Shown: positions 17,318 through 26,629 of the stretch, piece after piece
Numbering within the stretch: position 1 is the first letter of the stretch
Layout of the letters: each line of letters starts with the position of its first letter
Origin: Caldilinea sp. CFX5
GTDB taxonomy: Bacteria; Chloroflexota; Anaerolineae; Caldilineales; Caldilineaceae
Reading direction: 5' to 3'
NCBI GenBank assembly: GCA_021405325.1
Contig: QWII01000053.1
Coordinates: 54,582 to 118,581, forward strand
DNA length: 64,000 nt
The notes under the pieces: model-generated
The model's input: the letters and a program-made list of their open reading frames with translations, nothing else
Database searches by the model: none
Told to the model about the DNA's origin: nothing
Made by a program: the position numbers and the translations under genes

Positions 17318-18412
17318 ATGTACCGTGCCGCAGTGATCGGGTTGGGGCGGATGGGCAGTACCTTTGATGATGAAATTACCCAGGGTGGCGCCATTTTTCT
17401 GCCCTATGCCCATGCCCCCAGCTATCAGGCATCAACCAAGGTCGCATTGGTGGCGGGCGCCGACCCGCACCCGGAGCAACGCGCCCTCTTTGGCGCCCGT
17501 TGGGGTCTAGGGGAAGAACATCTTTACGCCGACTATCGCGCCATGCTCGCCAATGAGCGGCTCGATATTGTCAGCATTTGCACCACGGCCAGAGTGCGCG
17601 CCCGCATTGTGGAGGATGTGGCCAATGCCGGCGTCAAGGCGATCTGGGCGGAGAAGCCCATCGCCTTTAGCCTTCAGGAAGCGGATGCCATGTTGGACGT
17701 TTGTCGGCGGCAGGGGGTTGCGCTAGCGGTGAATTGTGCGCGCCGCTGGAATCCCTTTTTCAGCACCACACGCCAACTGATCGAAGCGGGTGAATTAGGC
17801 GCCATCCTCCAGGTGACCGGCTACGGCCAATGCAACCTTTCCCACAACGGCAGCCACCTGCTCGACACCATCTGCTATCTGGCCGGAGGGCAGGTGCGCT
17901 GGGTCTTTGGCGAAATGGAGTCCGACGCCGCGGCGGCAAGTGACGAGGATCTCATGGGCAATGGCTACCTGGCCTTTGACAACGGTGTGCGCGCCTATGC
18001 CCGCGGGATGCCGACCGGTGCGGCGCGCTGGGAATTTGATGTCATCGGCGAACGCGGTCGGGTGCGGCTGGCTGCCGATGGTCAACAAACCGAGTGGTAT
18101 CGCCTGATTGAGGGCGGCTTGCGCAATCGGGGCGTGCCGGCGCAAACGCCGTTGCCCTGGCCGGCCACGATGCAGGGTATGGGGTTAACCATTGTGGATG
18201 ACATCATCCACGCCATCGAAACCGGCCAACCGCCGCGCTGTTCCGGCGAAGATGGACGCGCTGCGCTGGAGATCGCCCTGGCGCTGCGCGAGTCCCATCG
18301 TCAAGGGGGCGTCAAAGTGGCCTTGCCCCTGGCCAACCGCAGCCTGCAAATCATTTCCGTGGAAACCAAAGGCGATGAAACGCCGGCGCGCATTCGCCGT
18401 TTACAGAAGTAA
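17318..18412 (+). CDS. Gfo/Idh/MocA family oxidoreductase
   Basis: The product has 364 residues. The Rossmann motif is AAVIGLGRMGSTFDDEI, the catalytic Lys is in WAEKPIAFS, and the active-site helix has NGSHLLDTICYL. ATG 17318 follows GAGGGGAGAAGAG; the longer frame upstream is not coding. It resembles the enzyme at 11037 more than the other two Gfo/Idh enzymes here, and the two paralogues flank the peptide importer operon. It probably acts on a sugar or inositol-like compound imported by that system (inference). It is convergent with the dioxygenase-HEAT gene. Confidence 0.88.
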   Translation: MYRAAVIGLGRMGSTFDDEITQGGAIFLPYAHAPSYQASTKVALVAGADPHPEQRALFGARWGLGEEHLYADYRAMLANERLDIVSICTTARVRARIVEDVANAGVKAIWAEKPIAFSLQEADAMLDVCRRQGVALAVNCARRWNPFFSTTRQLIEAGELGAILQVTGYGQCNLSHNGSHLLDTICYLAGGQVRWVFGEMESDAAAASDEDLMGNGYLAFDNGVRAYARGMPTGAARWEFDVIGERGRVRLAADGQQTEWYRLIEGGLRNRGVPAQTPLPWPATMQGMGLTIVDDIIHAIETGQPPRCSGEDGRAALEIALALRESHRQGGVKVALPLANRSLQIISVETKGDETPARIRRLQK

Positions 18413-18457
18413 CTGTGCTGTACAAACGACGGGGCGTTGGCAAGCGGTACATTCCCT

Positions 18458-20032
18458 TTAATACATGCTTTCCTTGGTGGTTAAAGGACACCAGCGCGCC
18501 GTAAAGAGATGGTCCAGCAGCGCGGCTTGTGCGGCGGGCGTACCCAGACGGCGCAGTGCGACGCCGGCAAAATAACGGACATAGCGATCCTCATCGGCCA
18601 GGGTCGCCACCAGGGGCGGAATGGCGCTATCGTCCGGCACGCCAATTTTGGCCAATGCCAAGGCGGCATTGTAGCGGACACGCATATCGGAGTCGCGCAC
18701 ATGGTCAATCAGCGCCGGGAGAGCCGCAGCCGCACCGGGGCCAAAGCGGCCTAACGCCTCGGCCGCATGACGCCGCACCCGCGGGTGATCGTCGTTGAGC
18801 AGCGCCGCCACCGCCGTCGTCGCCGATTGAGCCAGTGGTCCCAGGTTGCCCAGCGTATCGACGGCCATGGCGCGGACACACCAATGATCATGGTGCAACA
18901 GGTTTAGCAGCGAGGCGACGGTGGGTTGCCCAATGGCGGCGAGGGCATGGGCGGCAAAACAGGCCGGTGGGTTGCTCCCGCGCGGGTTGCCGGGCATTTT
19001 GGCGCTGATTTGGTCAGCCATAGCGATTGCCTCTTCCGTCAGCGCGCTGATCAAGGCGGGAATCAGCGGTTCGCCCATTGCGCCCAGCGCGTGGGCGGCA
19101 TTCAGCCGCACCGCTTCGGCTGGGTCACGCAGGGCCGCCAACAGGGGCGGGGCGGCGGCTAGCGCGTCCGCACCCAGGTGCGCCAGATCAGCGGCAGCTT
19201 GACTGCGCGTTTCCTCGTCATCCGCGGTTAAGGCGGTGGTCAGACGGGTTACTGCACCATTGGTCGCGCCGGCATCGTGCCCGTTGTGCTGGAAGACGAA
19301 GTTTTTTCCCGGCGCGGCTTTGTGACCGGCCAACCAGTGCCAGACCGCGGCGTTCACCGCACTGTGGCGATCCGTTGCGACTGGTTGCCAGGCCGGAAGC
19401 TGATGCTCCCAGGTGGGCGCTTGCGGCTCGGCCATCCGTTCAAAGAGGAATTTGAGCATGTAGCGCTTCTTTTCACTCTGGTTGGCGGCGGCGCGATGCC
19501 AGGCGTCATAATGGACAAGCGCCACCGTCCCGGCTGGGCCACAGATGGGCAGAGCGGTTTCAACGGTGCGCGTCGGGTCGGCGTCAGAGAGATAGTGATA
19601 GTAGTGGCGACCGGGGATGATGCTGGTCGGCCCCATGTCGGCGGTGACATCCTGTGGATAATAGAAGGCAAAGAGCCAACGGGGGCGTGGCTGGCGCAGG
19701 ATCTCATCAAAGACATAGTTATCTTTGTGCCACTGTTGCCCCTTGCTGCCCGGCGGGTTGAGGTGGCAATGGCGATGGGAGTGCATGAGGTAATTTGGTC
19801 CTAGCAGGCTGGTCAGCGCGCCTTGCACCGCCGGGTGATCAAAGACCTGCTGTAATTGCGTCACTCTGGGCAAAATGTTATTGCCGGGGTTCTTCTCCTT
19901 TTCAAAGACCTCCTCCAGACGCTGATAAATCTCCTGGTGAACCGGTGTGGGGAACGTGGCCTCGACGGTGAGATAGCCCTCTACAATAAAGCGTTGTACT
20001 TGCTCATCGGTCAATCGGAGTGGTTTGTTCAT
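18458..20032 (-). CDS. Phytanoyl-CoA dioxygenase-like domain fused to HEAT repeats
   Basis: The 524-residue protein has two parts. Residues 1 to about 270 are a PhyH-type Fe(II)/2-oxoglutarate oxygenase: the HxD pair is His102/Asp104 in QQWHKDNYVF, and the distal His plus a nearby Arg lie in VHYDAWHRAAANQSEKKR. The jelly-roll part includes PTSIIPGRHYYHYL. Residues about 290-515 are armadillo/HEAT-like repeats, such as VRLNAAHALGAMGEP, VRRHAAEALGRFGPGA and VRYNAALALAKIGVPD. The long open frame upstream of ATG 20032 is out-of-frame shadow of the next gene. HEAT repeats usually mediate protein contacts, so this oxygenase may act on a partner-bound substrate. The gene starts 16 bases after the upstream Gfo/Idh gene. 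Confidence 0.88.
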   Translation of the reverse strand: MNKPLRLTDEQVQRFIVEGYLTVEATFPTPVHQEIYQRLEEVFEKEKNPGNNILPRVTQLQQVFDHPAVQGALTSLLGPNYLMHSHRHCHLNPPGSKGQQWHKDNYVFDEILRQPRPRWLFAFYYPQDVTADMGPTSIIPGRHYYHYLSDADPTRTVETALPICGPAGTVALVHYDAWHRAAANQSEKKRYMLKFLFERMAEPQAPTWEHQLPAWQPVATDRHSAVNAAVWHWLAGHKAAPGKNFVFQHNGHDAGATNGAVTRLTTALTADDEETRSQAAADLAHLGADALAAAPPLLAALRDPAEAVRLNAAHALGAMGEPLIPALISALTEEAIAMADQISAKMPGNPRGSNPPACFAAHALAAIGQPTVASLLNLLHHDHWCVRAMAVDTLGNLGPLAQSATTAVAALLNDDHPRVRRHAAEALGRFGPGAAAALPALIDHVRDSDMRVRYNAALALAKIGVPDDSAIPPLVATLADEDRYVRYFAGVALRRLGTPAAQAALLDHLFTARWCPLTTKESMY

Positions 20033-20048
20033 CGTCAGCTTTTCCTTT

Positions 20049-21083
20049 TCAAAACCAATGGGGCGTTTGCGGCCGTTTGGTGCGGATCGCTGCCAGCGCG
20101 GCCTCACAGACCGCCACAATGCGCGCACCCACCCGCGCCGGGATCGGGTTGCTGATCTTGCCGTCGAGCAGGTCAAGGTAATCGACGACAGAGCGTCCCC
20201 AACCGTGGCCGCCGACCACTTGATAGGCGGCTGCTTCTTCAAGCGCCACCGGCTCCTGATCCCGGCGATAGAGCTTGCCTTTCCACAACGTGCCTTCCGT
20301 GCCATAGACCGCCAGAAAGCCGCCGCCCATGCCTTCCCCCATGCCATGACCGGCACAGCCGCTAGTGACATAGACCTTGCCGGTGATGCCATTGGCAAAT
20401 TGCAAAATCACTATGTAACAATCATCGGCCGGAAAGACGGGAATGCTCAGTTTGTTGCTGTAGGCGTAAACCTCCGTCACTGGCGAATCGACAGTCCACA
20501 AGATCAGATCCAGCGGGTGGCAGCCGCCGCCCAACAGGATATTCTGCGGGTTCTCCCGGTCGCTGCGCCAGGGGGTGTAATGCTTGCCCTGCGGCGAATA
20601 GTGGTGCCACATGTCGTGGATGTAGTCACCCTGGATAAAGAAGAGAGCGCCAATGCCGCCGGCTTTGGCCATGAGCGCCATCTCGTGCCAGGGGTGCATA
20701 TAACGCATCGTCTGGTCGGTCATCACATGCCGCCCACTGTGCGCCTCGGCGTCGAGGATCCGTTGTGCGTCGGCCACCGTGGTGGCGAGCGGTTTCTCGA
20801 TCAAGACATGACAGCCCTGTTCCAGCGCCAGGACAGCTTGGTCGGCGTGTAGATGATCCGGCCCTGCCACAACCACCACATCCGGTTGGGTCGCCTGCAA
20901 GAGGTGGGCGTAGTCGTGACCGGCAGCGGCATTGGGGTAATACGCCAACATGCGATCCAACTGGCTTTGCTGCGGATCGACGAGTCCCACGATTGCGCCG
21001 CGGCCATCAGTAGTCGCCACTTTGGCGACATTGCGCCCGGCGCTGCCGCAACCGCTGATCAGGATTTTATATTGGTTCGTCAT
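20049..21083 (-). CDS. Gfo/Idh/MocA family oxidoreductase
   Basis: The product has 344 residues. The N-terminal fold is KILISGCGSAGRNVAKVA, the catalytic Lys is in LIEKPLATTVADA, and a histidine-rich segment MRYMHPWHEM is present. ATG 21083 follows GGGGTAAGG. The coding region directly abuts the remnant of a lost permease gene, and a promoter at 21199-21227 would now read through that remnant. It is likely co-transcribed with the PhyH-HEAT gene. Confidence 0.88.
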   Translation of the reverse strand: MTNQYKILISGCGSAGRNVAKVATTDGRGAIVGLVDPQQSQLDRMLAYYPNAAAGHDYAHLLQATQPDVVVVAGPDHLHADQAVLALEQGCHVLIEKPLATTVADAQRILDAEAHSGRHVMTDQTMRYMHPWHEMALMAKAGGIGALFFIQGDYIHDMWHHYSPQGKHYTPWRSDRENPQNILLGGGCHPLDLILWTVDSPVTEVYAYSNKLSIPVFPADDCYIVILQFANGITGKVYVTSGCAGHGMGEGMGGGFLAVYGTEGTLWKGKLYRRDQEPVALEEAAAYQVVGGHGWGRSVVDYLDLLDGKISNPIPARVGARIVAVCEAALAAIRTKRPQTPHWF

Positions 21084-21088
21084 AGCCC

Positions 21089-21169
21089 TTACCCCTTCAC
21101 GCCGGTGATCACAATACCCTGTAAAAAGATGCGTTGGGTCAAGAAGAAGATGGTGATCGGCTGGGCGGC
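21089..21169 (-). pseudogene. Remnant of MalG-type sugar permease, last 23 codons
   Basis: On the minus strand the codons before TAA (21091-21089) read PITIFFLTQR followed by IFLQGIVITGVKG. This is the typical C-terminus of MalG/UgpE-type permeases; compare ATTGLKG at 2587 and TVGAVKG at 4906. Upstream of about 21170 the similarity stops and no permease sequence is found. The rest of the gene was therefore deleted, and the Gfo/Idh gene downstream was presumably once the next gene of a sugar importer operon. Confidence 0.7.
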
Positions 21170-21198
21170 TGATGGTGCGCCAGACCATCGCAAGCCCC

Positions 21199-21227
21199 AT
21201 CTTAGCAGAAACAGTTGCCGTCGTCAA
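21199..21227 (-). promoter_or_regulatory. Possible promoter TTGACG-17-TAAGAT
   Basis: On the minus strand TTGACG (21227-21222) and TAAGAT (21204-21199) are separated by 17 bases. It lies just upstream of the permease remnant and would drive the Gfo/Idh and PhyH-HEAT genes. Confidence 0.4.
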
Positions 21228-21377
21228 ACATGATCAAATCGTCAAAATTTCGCTGGCTTGATCAGGCTTGTGTGGGCAATTCTAGGTTCTGTCGTAACGC
21301 TATGGTAGAATAAGGGGCGCCAGGCAAGCAGATGAGCTTCGCTTGGAGGTAAAACGCGGAAAGAAGGACCCTACACA

Positions 21378-22343
21378 ATGCGCCTGACTTATCAAAACCC
21401 GGTGTGGCCCGGTGAATTTGCCGACCCTTTTGTGTTAAAATGGCAGGGGGAGTATTACGCCTACGGCACCAGTTCGCTCACCCATGCGGCGACGCCCGGT
21501 CACCTCTTCCCGGTGTTACATTCGCCTGATTTTATGCACTGGAGCCACATTAGCAACGCTTTGGAACCGCTACCGGCTTTGCCCGACGGCAATTACTGGG
21601 CGCCGGAGGTGGCAGAGCGGGACGGCAAGTTTTACATGTACTTTTCCGCCGGTCAACGCACCGCTGATGAGACGCAGCGGCTCCATGTGGCGATGGCCGA
21701 CCATCCACGCGGTCCCTTCAAAATTATGAACCGCTTTTTGCCCGACGAAGGCTTCACCATTGACGCCCACCCCTTCCGTGACCCCAAAGATGGCCGCTGG
21801 TATCTCTTTTTTGCCAAGGATTTCTTTGATGAACGAGTGGGGACAGGGACAGCCGTTGTTCCGCTAGCAGATAACATGATCGAGACTGCCGGCTCTGTCA
21901 CCCATGTCTTGCGCGCCTCAGCGGACTGGCAGATTTATGAACGCAATCGCACCATCTACAACCAACAGTGGGACGCCTGGCATACCGTGGAAGGCCCCTT
22001 TGTGGTCTGGCATGAAGGGCTGTACTATTGCTTCTACAGCGGCGGCGCCTGGCATTCAACCGATTATGGCGTGAGCTATGGCGTGGCTGAAAATGTCCTT
22101 GGCCCCTATCGCGACGAGTGGAGTGCGCAAGGGCCATCGGTGTTGCGCACGATTCCCAACCAGGTGCTTGGCCCTGGTCACAACTCGATCATCACCGGGC
22201 CGGATGATCGCACCCAGTTTCTGGTCTACCACGCCTGGGATCAACAACGCACGGCGCGCCGCATGTGCATCGACCCGCTCCATTGGACAGCCGAAGGCCC
22301 TCGTTGCGCCGGACCGACGACAACGGTGCAGCACAGCAGTTGA
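21378..22343 (+). CDS. GH43-type glycoside hydrolase, cytoplasmic
   Basis: The 321-residue protein is a single five-bladed propeller domain without a signal peptide. Likely catalytic residues are the Asp in EFADPFV, the Asp in TIDAHPF and the Glu in TVEGPFVVW. It shares the general plan with the lipoprotein at 2619 (NPVWPGEFADPF against NPIFPGDFPDPF, and VYHAW near the end of both) but acts inside the cell. AAGAAGGA lies about 9 bases before ATG 21378. It probably cleaves short arabino- or xylo-oligosaccharides after import. The permease remnant next door supports a former link to a sugar importer. Confidence 0.87.
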   Translation: MRLTYQNPVWPGEFADPFVLKWQGEYYAYGTSSLTHAATPGHLFPVLHSPDFMHWSHISNALEPLPALPDGNYWAPEVAERDGKFYMYFSAGQRTADETQRLHVAMADHPRGPFKIMNRFLPDEGFTIDAHPFRDPKDGRWYLFFAKDFFDERVGTGTAVVPLADNMIETAGSVTHVLRASADWQIYERNRTIYNQQWDAWHTVEGPFVVWHEGLYYCFYSGGAWHSTDYGVSYGVAENVLGPYRDEWSAQGPSVLRTIPNQVLGPGHNSIITGPDDRTQFLVYHAWDQQRTARRMCIDPLHWTAEGPRCAGPTTTVQHSS

Positions 22344-22496
22344 TGAACGTTACGAAAATAAAGCGGTAACTGTAGGTCATCGCCGCCGGCGTGACAAGTT
22401 CCAAGGATTACCGAAACCATTCGCTAACCTTCATAAACTGCTGGCTAACAGCGAGAAGCGCCCCACCTTGCAATCCGCCCCTTCCGCCACGCCCGG

Positions 22497-22525
22497 TTGA
22501 CATTTCCCCGCGGCGTAACTATACT
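22497..22525 (+). promoter_or_regulatory. Sigma-70-type promoter TTGACA-17-TATACT
   Basis: A perfect -35 box at 22497-22502 and TATACT at 22520-22525 are spaced by 17 bases, among the best promoter matches in the window. Transcription should start near 22532, about 137 bases upstream of the CHAT gene, leaving room for control in the leader. Confidence 0.65.
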
Positions 22526-22560
22526 ATCGGTAACAGCGTCTATACGAATAGATTAGTGTG

Positions 22561-22596
22561 ACAGTAAGACAGTTGATCATTGTCTTACTGTCTTAC
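22561..22596. repeat. Inverted repeat of GTCTTACT units in the leader of the CHAT gene
   Basis: Arms 22561-22571 and 22581-22591 (11 bp) pair around a 9-nt loop. The 8-bp unit TTACTGTC/GACAGTAA is the same one repeated in the sequence that splits the thioesterase gene at 59251-59380. Confidence 0.7.
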
Positions 22597-22668
22597 CGTA
22601 CTCGCCTCGCCTGCAAAAAGATGGGATGGCGACCATAAACGCCACCGCAACCCAAAGGAGCCTAACCG

Positions 22669-25600
22669 ATGAGTACCGCCGAACTCACGCTACACTTTGC
22701 CGATGCGACCACCGTCAACGTGCGCTTTGACGACATCGAGTCGGGGCCGTTGCCTTTTGTCAACCCGTTGACCGCCAAGGATCGCGCCGACCTGCGCTGG
22801 TATATCGAAACCTACGCCGCCACTTCGCTGGCCGACCCCGATGACCGGGAGGCCAAGCGAATTGAGGCGCGGCTGACGGAGCTAGGCAAAGTGCTCTTTA
22901 CGGCTGCGTTCAAGCAAGGCGATCAACAGGCATACCAGATCTACCTTGACTTCCGTCGAACGGCGACTGAGCCACGGGTCATTACCATCAACGCCCAGGA
23001 CGCCACGATCCTGGCCCTGCCCTGGGAATTGCTCCACGACCCGACCGGCGTTTATCTCTTCCGTGAGCGGCCGCGCATCAGCATCCGGCGCAAGATCACC
23101 GGGGCGACCGGGGGCCGTCCACCCTTCCGCCTGCGCGCCAAGCCCCAATTGCATCTGCTCTTTGTGGTCAGCCGGCCGGAGGGCGCCGGCTTTCTCGACC
23201 CGCGCGCCGATGGCCAGGCGGTGCTCGACGCCATTGCCGAGTTCGCCCCCGGCCGCGTCACCTGCGAATTTCTGCGCCCGGCCACCCTCAACGCCCTGGT
23301 AGCGCGTCTGGATGACGCCAGCCAGCCGCCGGTCGACATCCTGCACTTTGACGGCCACGGCATCTTCCGCCACCTGCGTGAGGAGGATGTCACCCAAGAG
23401 CCGGCGCTTTATGGCAAGACGGTCTTGAGCGAACTCCAGCGCGAACGCCAACTGCGTAAGGGCGGGGCCGCCGACCAGCCGGTGGGCATGGGCTTTCTGC
23501 TCTTTGAAACCGCTGAGCGCAAAGCGCACTATGTCGCCGCCGCTGACCTGAGCGAGAATCTCTTCCAGGCCCAGGTCGGCTTGGTCGTGCTTTCGGCCTG
23601 CCAGAGCGCCGCGCTGGACGAAGGGGGCGACCCGCTGGCCAGTGTGGCGGGCAAGTTGACCACCACCGGCATCCCCGCCATCCTGGCCATGACCCACGCT
23701 GTGCTGGTGCCGACGACCAAGGCGCTCTTTGGGCACTTCTACGAGAAGTTGGCCCAAGGCCGCCCCTTGACCGCCGCCCTCGACGACGCCCGCGCCTTTC
23801 TGGCCAACAACCCGGACAAATATGAAGTGCAACGGGGCGACCGCCGCCAACTCCTCCAACTGCGCGATTGGTTTGTGCCCACCCTCTACCACAGCGGCCA
23901 TGATGGCGCCCTGCTGACGACGGCGGCGACCACCACAGCGGCGCCGGCCCCGCGCCACAACCTGCGGCCGCGCCATGAGGCGGGCTTCTTTGGCCGCCGC
24001 CGTGAACTCTGGCAGATCGAGTGTTGGTTGAGCGAGGAGACGCGCCGCCTGTCGCTGACCGGCTTTGGCGGCCAGGGCAAGACTGAGCTGGCGCTCGAAG
24101 CGGGGCGCTGGCTGCTGCGTACCGGTATGTTTGCCCGCGCCGTCTTTGTTGACTATGCCGCCGTGCAAGGCGAGGAGGCGCTGGGCGTGGCGATCAGCAC
24201 CATCGGCGCCACCCTGGGCGAATCGCTGCTTGACGCGGCGGCCGTGACCACGGCGCTGGCCGCGGCCCCCACTCTGCTCATTCTTGACAACCTAGAGGCG
24301 CTGCCACCGGCGCCCCTGCGCGAACTGCTCGATGCCGCCGCCACCTGGTCGACCACCGGCGCCACCCGGCTGCTGCTCACCAGCCGCACGCCGGACTTTG
24401 ACCACCCCGCCTACCGGGTGGAAGGGACGCGCCACCACCGCCGCCTGAGCCTGAGCGGTCTGGGCAGCGCCGCCTATCCCGACGACGCGCTGGATTGGTT
24501 TGGCGCGCTCTATGGGTTGCCCCCGGCCCCCACCGTGCGCCCACCCACGCGGGCGGAACTGATCCGCCTCTTTGATCAGGTCGCCTTTCACCCTCTTTCC
24601 ATTGCCGTGCTGGTCGGCCAACTCAAAACCCAGCGGGCCAGCCACCTGGCTGACCGCCTGGCCGCCATCCTCGCCACGACGGCGCCGGCCGGTGCGGTGG
24701 CCGAAGGGACGCCGCGCAGCCTGGTCGCCTCGCTGCAACTTTCGCTCGAACGGCTGGACGACGCAGCCCGCCACGCTGTGCGCCGCCTGGGGGTTTTTCA
24801 GGGTGGAGCCTTGGAGACTAGGTTGCTTGAAATTACTGAACTGGACGCCGGTCAGTGGCCCGCGCTGCGCCGCCAACTGGAAAACGCCGCTCTGCTTGAA
24901 GCCGAGGTGATTCCGGGCGTTAACCCACCTTTCCTGCGCTTCCACCCCACCCTCGCCCCCCTGCTCTGGGCGCAGCTTGATCGAGATGAACAGGCGGCGT
25001 TGACCAGCGCCCACCGCCGGCGCTACTATGCGCTGGCAAAATACCTCTACTTTGAAGATGACAAAACTCCCGAGCAAGCTCGCGCCATTGCCCGTCGCGA
25101 ATTGCCCAACCTGCTCTACGCCGTAGACGGTGCGCTGGCGGCGGGGGCGGACTTCGCGGTTGAGTTTGTGAATGCGGTCAACAAGTTTCTGCGTATCTTC
25201 GGCCTGAACCGCCTGGCTGCCGGTTTCAGCGAGCGCGCCACCCACGCCGCCGGCGCTGCCGGGTCAGACGCCTGGTACCTGGCTCAATCCAACCGGGGCG
25301 AACAACTGCTGGCGGCGGGCCGTGTCGCCGAGGCCGCTACCCTCTTTACCCAGATCCTGCAGCAACTTGGCGACGTCCCCAGCTATCAACGGGCGGTGAC
25401 CCTGAGTGGGCTGGGCCGCTGCTATGCGGACGGCGGGCGCCCTGATCGGGCGGCGACGCACTACCGGGCGGGCATTGCCGTCACCGAAGGGTTGGAGCAA
25501 ACCGGTAATGTCAAGCGCCACCGGGGCATCCTCTACACCGATCTCGCCGATGTGCTGGTGGACCTGGGGAACTTTGGCGCGGCGCGGGCGAATTACGAGG

Positions 25601-26544
25601 CAAGCTTGGCGATCAAGCGTGAGGGTGGTGACCAGCGCGGTGAAGGGGTTGTCCTCGGCCAACTGGGCACCCTGGCACTGCGGGAAGGCAACCTAGCCGA
25701 AGCGGTGCAACGCCACCACGCCGCGCTCGACCTCTTCCGCCGTCTCAACGAACCGGCCAGCGAAGCGGTCGCCCAGCATCAGCTTGGCAGGACTTTTCAA
25801 GCGGCCAAACAGTGGGAGCAGGCCGAGCAGCACTACCGCGAGTCTGCCTGCTTAAAAGAGCAATTAGGGATGATTGGTGGTTCAAATGGTGCAACTACAA
25901 CCTGGAACAACCTGGCCCTCGTAATCGCAAACGCCGGCAAGGTGGCGGCGGCTGAGGGGTGGTATCGCAAGGCGATTGAAGGGGGCAGAAGTGTAGGTGA
26001 TCAGTTACCTACCTCCAGGGCCCTCAGCAACCTCGCCGACCTGCTCCGGCACCAGCCGGGGCGGCTGGCCGAAGCACGGGGGCTGGCGGAAGAGGCATTG
26101 GCGATCGACCAGACCCTTGACCCCGGCGCGTCCGAGATTTGGAATACCTACACTATTCTCGCCGAGATTGCCGAGCAGGCGGGACAGGGCGCTGCGGCCG
26201 TGGCCTACCGGCGGCAGGCGCGGGCGGCCAAGCGCGCCTTTGCCGGGACGCAGTATGAGATGCGGCAATTTGCTTCTGTCATTGCCATCGTTGCACAGGC
26301 ACTGAGAGGAGATGCGAAAACAAGGATTGCAGCCATGCAACTGGTGGAACAATTGCAACAGGCTGGCAGTGAAACCGCCAAACTTGCCGACGCCATTACC
26401 CAACTGCTGGCCGGCGAACGGGATGCCGATCGGCTTTGTGATACGCTGCACTATGATCCAGCCATGATCGTCGAAACGATCCTCGCCGCCCTGGCCGATC
26501 CGGCCGTCTTGGCGGCTCTGCTGCCAGAGGAAGACGGGGCGTAG
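22669..26544 (+). CDS. CHAT protease - STAND-like NTPase - TPR protein
   Basis: The protein has 1291 residues. Residues about 100-410 are a CHAT (caspase-like) peptidase with His230 in HFDGHG and Cys311 in VVLSACQSA. Residues about 435-720 are a STAND/NB-ARC-like NTPase: Walker A GFGGQGKT (465-472), Walker B TLLILDNLE (Asp540) and the sensor LLLTSRT. A helical region follows, then TPR repeats from about 870 to 1180, for example YADGGRPDRAATHYRAGI. A short helical C-terminus contains the DRLCDTLHYDP stretch. The order protease-switch-sensor is that of bacterial signal-activated proteases linked to immunity or programmed death (established for the family; the role here is inference). The adjacent alpha/beta hydrolase could be its target. 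Confidence 0.9.
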   Translation: MSTAELTLHFADATTVNVRFDDIESGPLPFVNPLTAKDRADLRWYIETYAATSLADPDDREAKRIEARLTELGKVLFTAAFKQGDQQAYQIYLDFRRTATEPRVITINAQDATILALPWELLHDPTGVYLFRERPRISIRRKITGATGGRPPFRLRAKPQLHLLFVVSRPEGAGFLDPRADGQAVLDAIAEFAPGRVTCEFLRPATLNALVARLDDASQPPVDILHFDGHGIFRHLREEDVTQEPALYGKTVLSELQRERQLRKGGAADQPVGMGFLLFETAERKAHYVAAADLSENLFQAQVGLVVLSACQSAALDEGGDPLASVAGKLTTTGIPAILAMTHAVLVPTTKALFGHFYEKLAQGRPLTAALDDARAFLANNPDKYEVQRGDRRQLLQLRDWFVPTLYHSGHDGALLTTAATTTAAPAPRHNLRPRHEAGFFGRRRELWQIECWLSEETRRLSLTGFGGQGKTELALEAGRWLLRTGMFARAVFVDYAAVQGEEALGVAISTIGATLGESLLDAAAVTTALAAAPTLLILDNLEALPPAPLRELLDAAATWSTTGATRLLLTSRTPDFDHPAYRVEGTRHHRRLSLSGLGSAAYPDDALDWFGALYGLPPAPTVRPPTRAELIRLFDQVAFHPLSIAVLVGQLKTQRASHLADRLAAILATTAPAGAVAEGTPRSLVASLQLSLERLDDAARHAVRRLGVFQGGALETRLLEITELDAGQWPALRRQLENAALLEAEVIPGVNPPFLRFHPTLAPLLWAQLDRDEQAALTSAHRRRYYALAKYLYFEDDKTPEQARAIARRELPNLLYAVDGALAAGADFAVEFVNAVNKFLRIFGLNRLAAGFSERATHAAGAAGSDAWYLAQSNRGEQLLAAGRVAEAATLFTQILQQLGDVPSYQRAVTLSGLGRCYADGGRPDRAATHYRAGIAVTEGLEQTGNVKRHRGILYTDLADVLVDLGNFGAARANYEASLAIKREGGDQRGEGVVLGQLGTLALREGNLAEAVQRHHAALDLFRRLNEPASEAVAQHQLGRTFQAAKQWEQAEQHYRESACLKEQLGMIGGSNGATTTWNNLALVIANAGKVAAAEGWYRKAIEGGRSVGDQLPTSRALSNLADLLRHQPGRLAEARGLAEEALAIDQTLDPGASEIWNTYTILAEIAEQAGQGAAAVAYRRQARAAKRAFAGTQYEMRQFASVIAIVAQALRGDAKTRIAAMQLVEQLQQAGSETAKLADAITQLLAGERDADRLCDTLHYDPAMIVETILAALADPAVLAALLPEEDGA

Positions 26545-26629
26545 CTTACGGGGTAGGTTTATTATTCCCACCTAACTCCCCCTGATAAGGCTACCCCTTA
26601 CCCACCAGTTTTTGCACCGGCGACCGGTA

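Larger units (their letters stand above)
22344..22668. other. Intergenic region with promoter and leader, 325 bp
   Basis: The first 150 bases show no gene or repeat. The rest holds the promoter at 22497-22525 and a leader of about 137 bases with the hairpin 22561-22591. AAAGGAG lies before ATG 22669. Confidence 0.6.

Noticed and set aside
22882..24168. 428-codon minus-strand frame opposite the CHAT gene
   Set aside because: The CHAT and NTPase motifs on the plus strand are complete; the antisense frame is a by-product of high GC.
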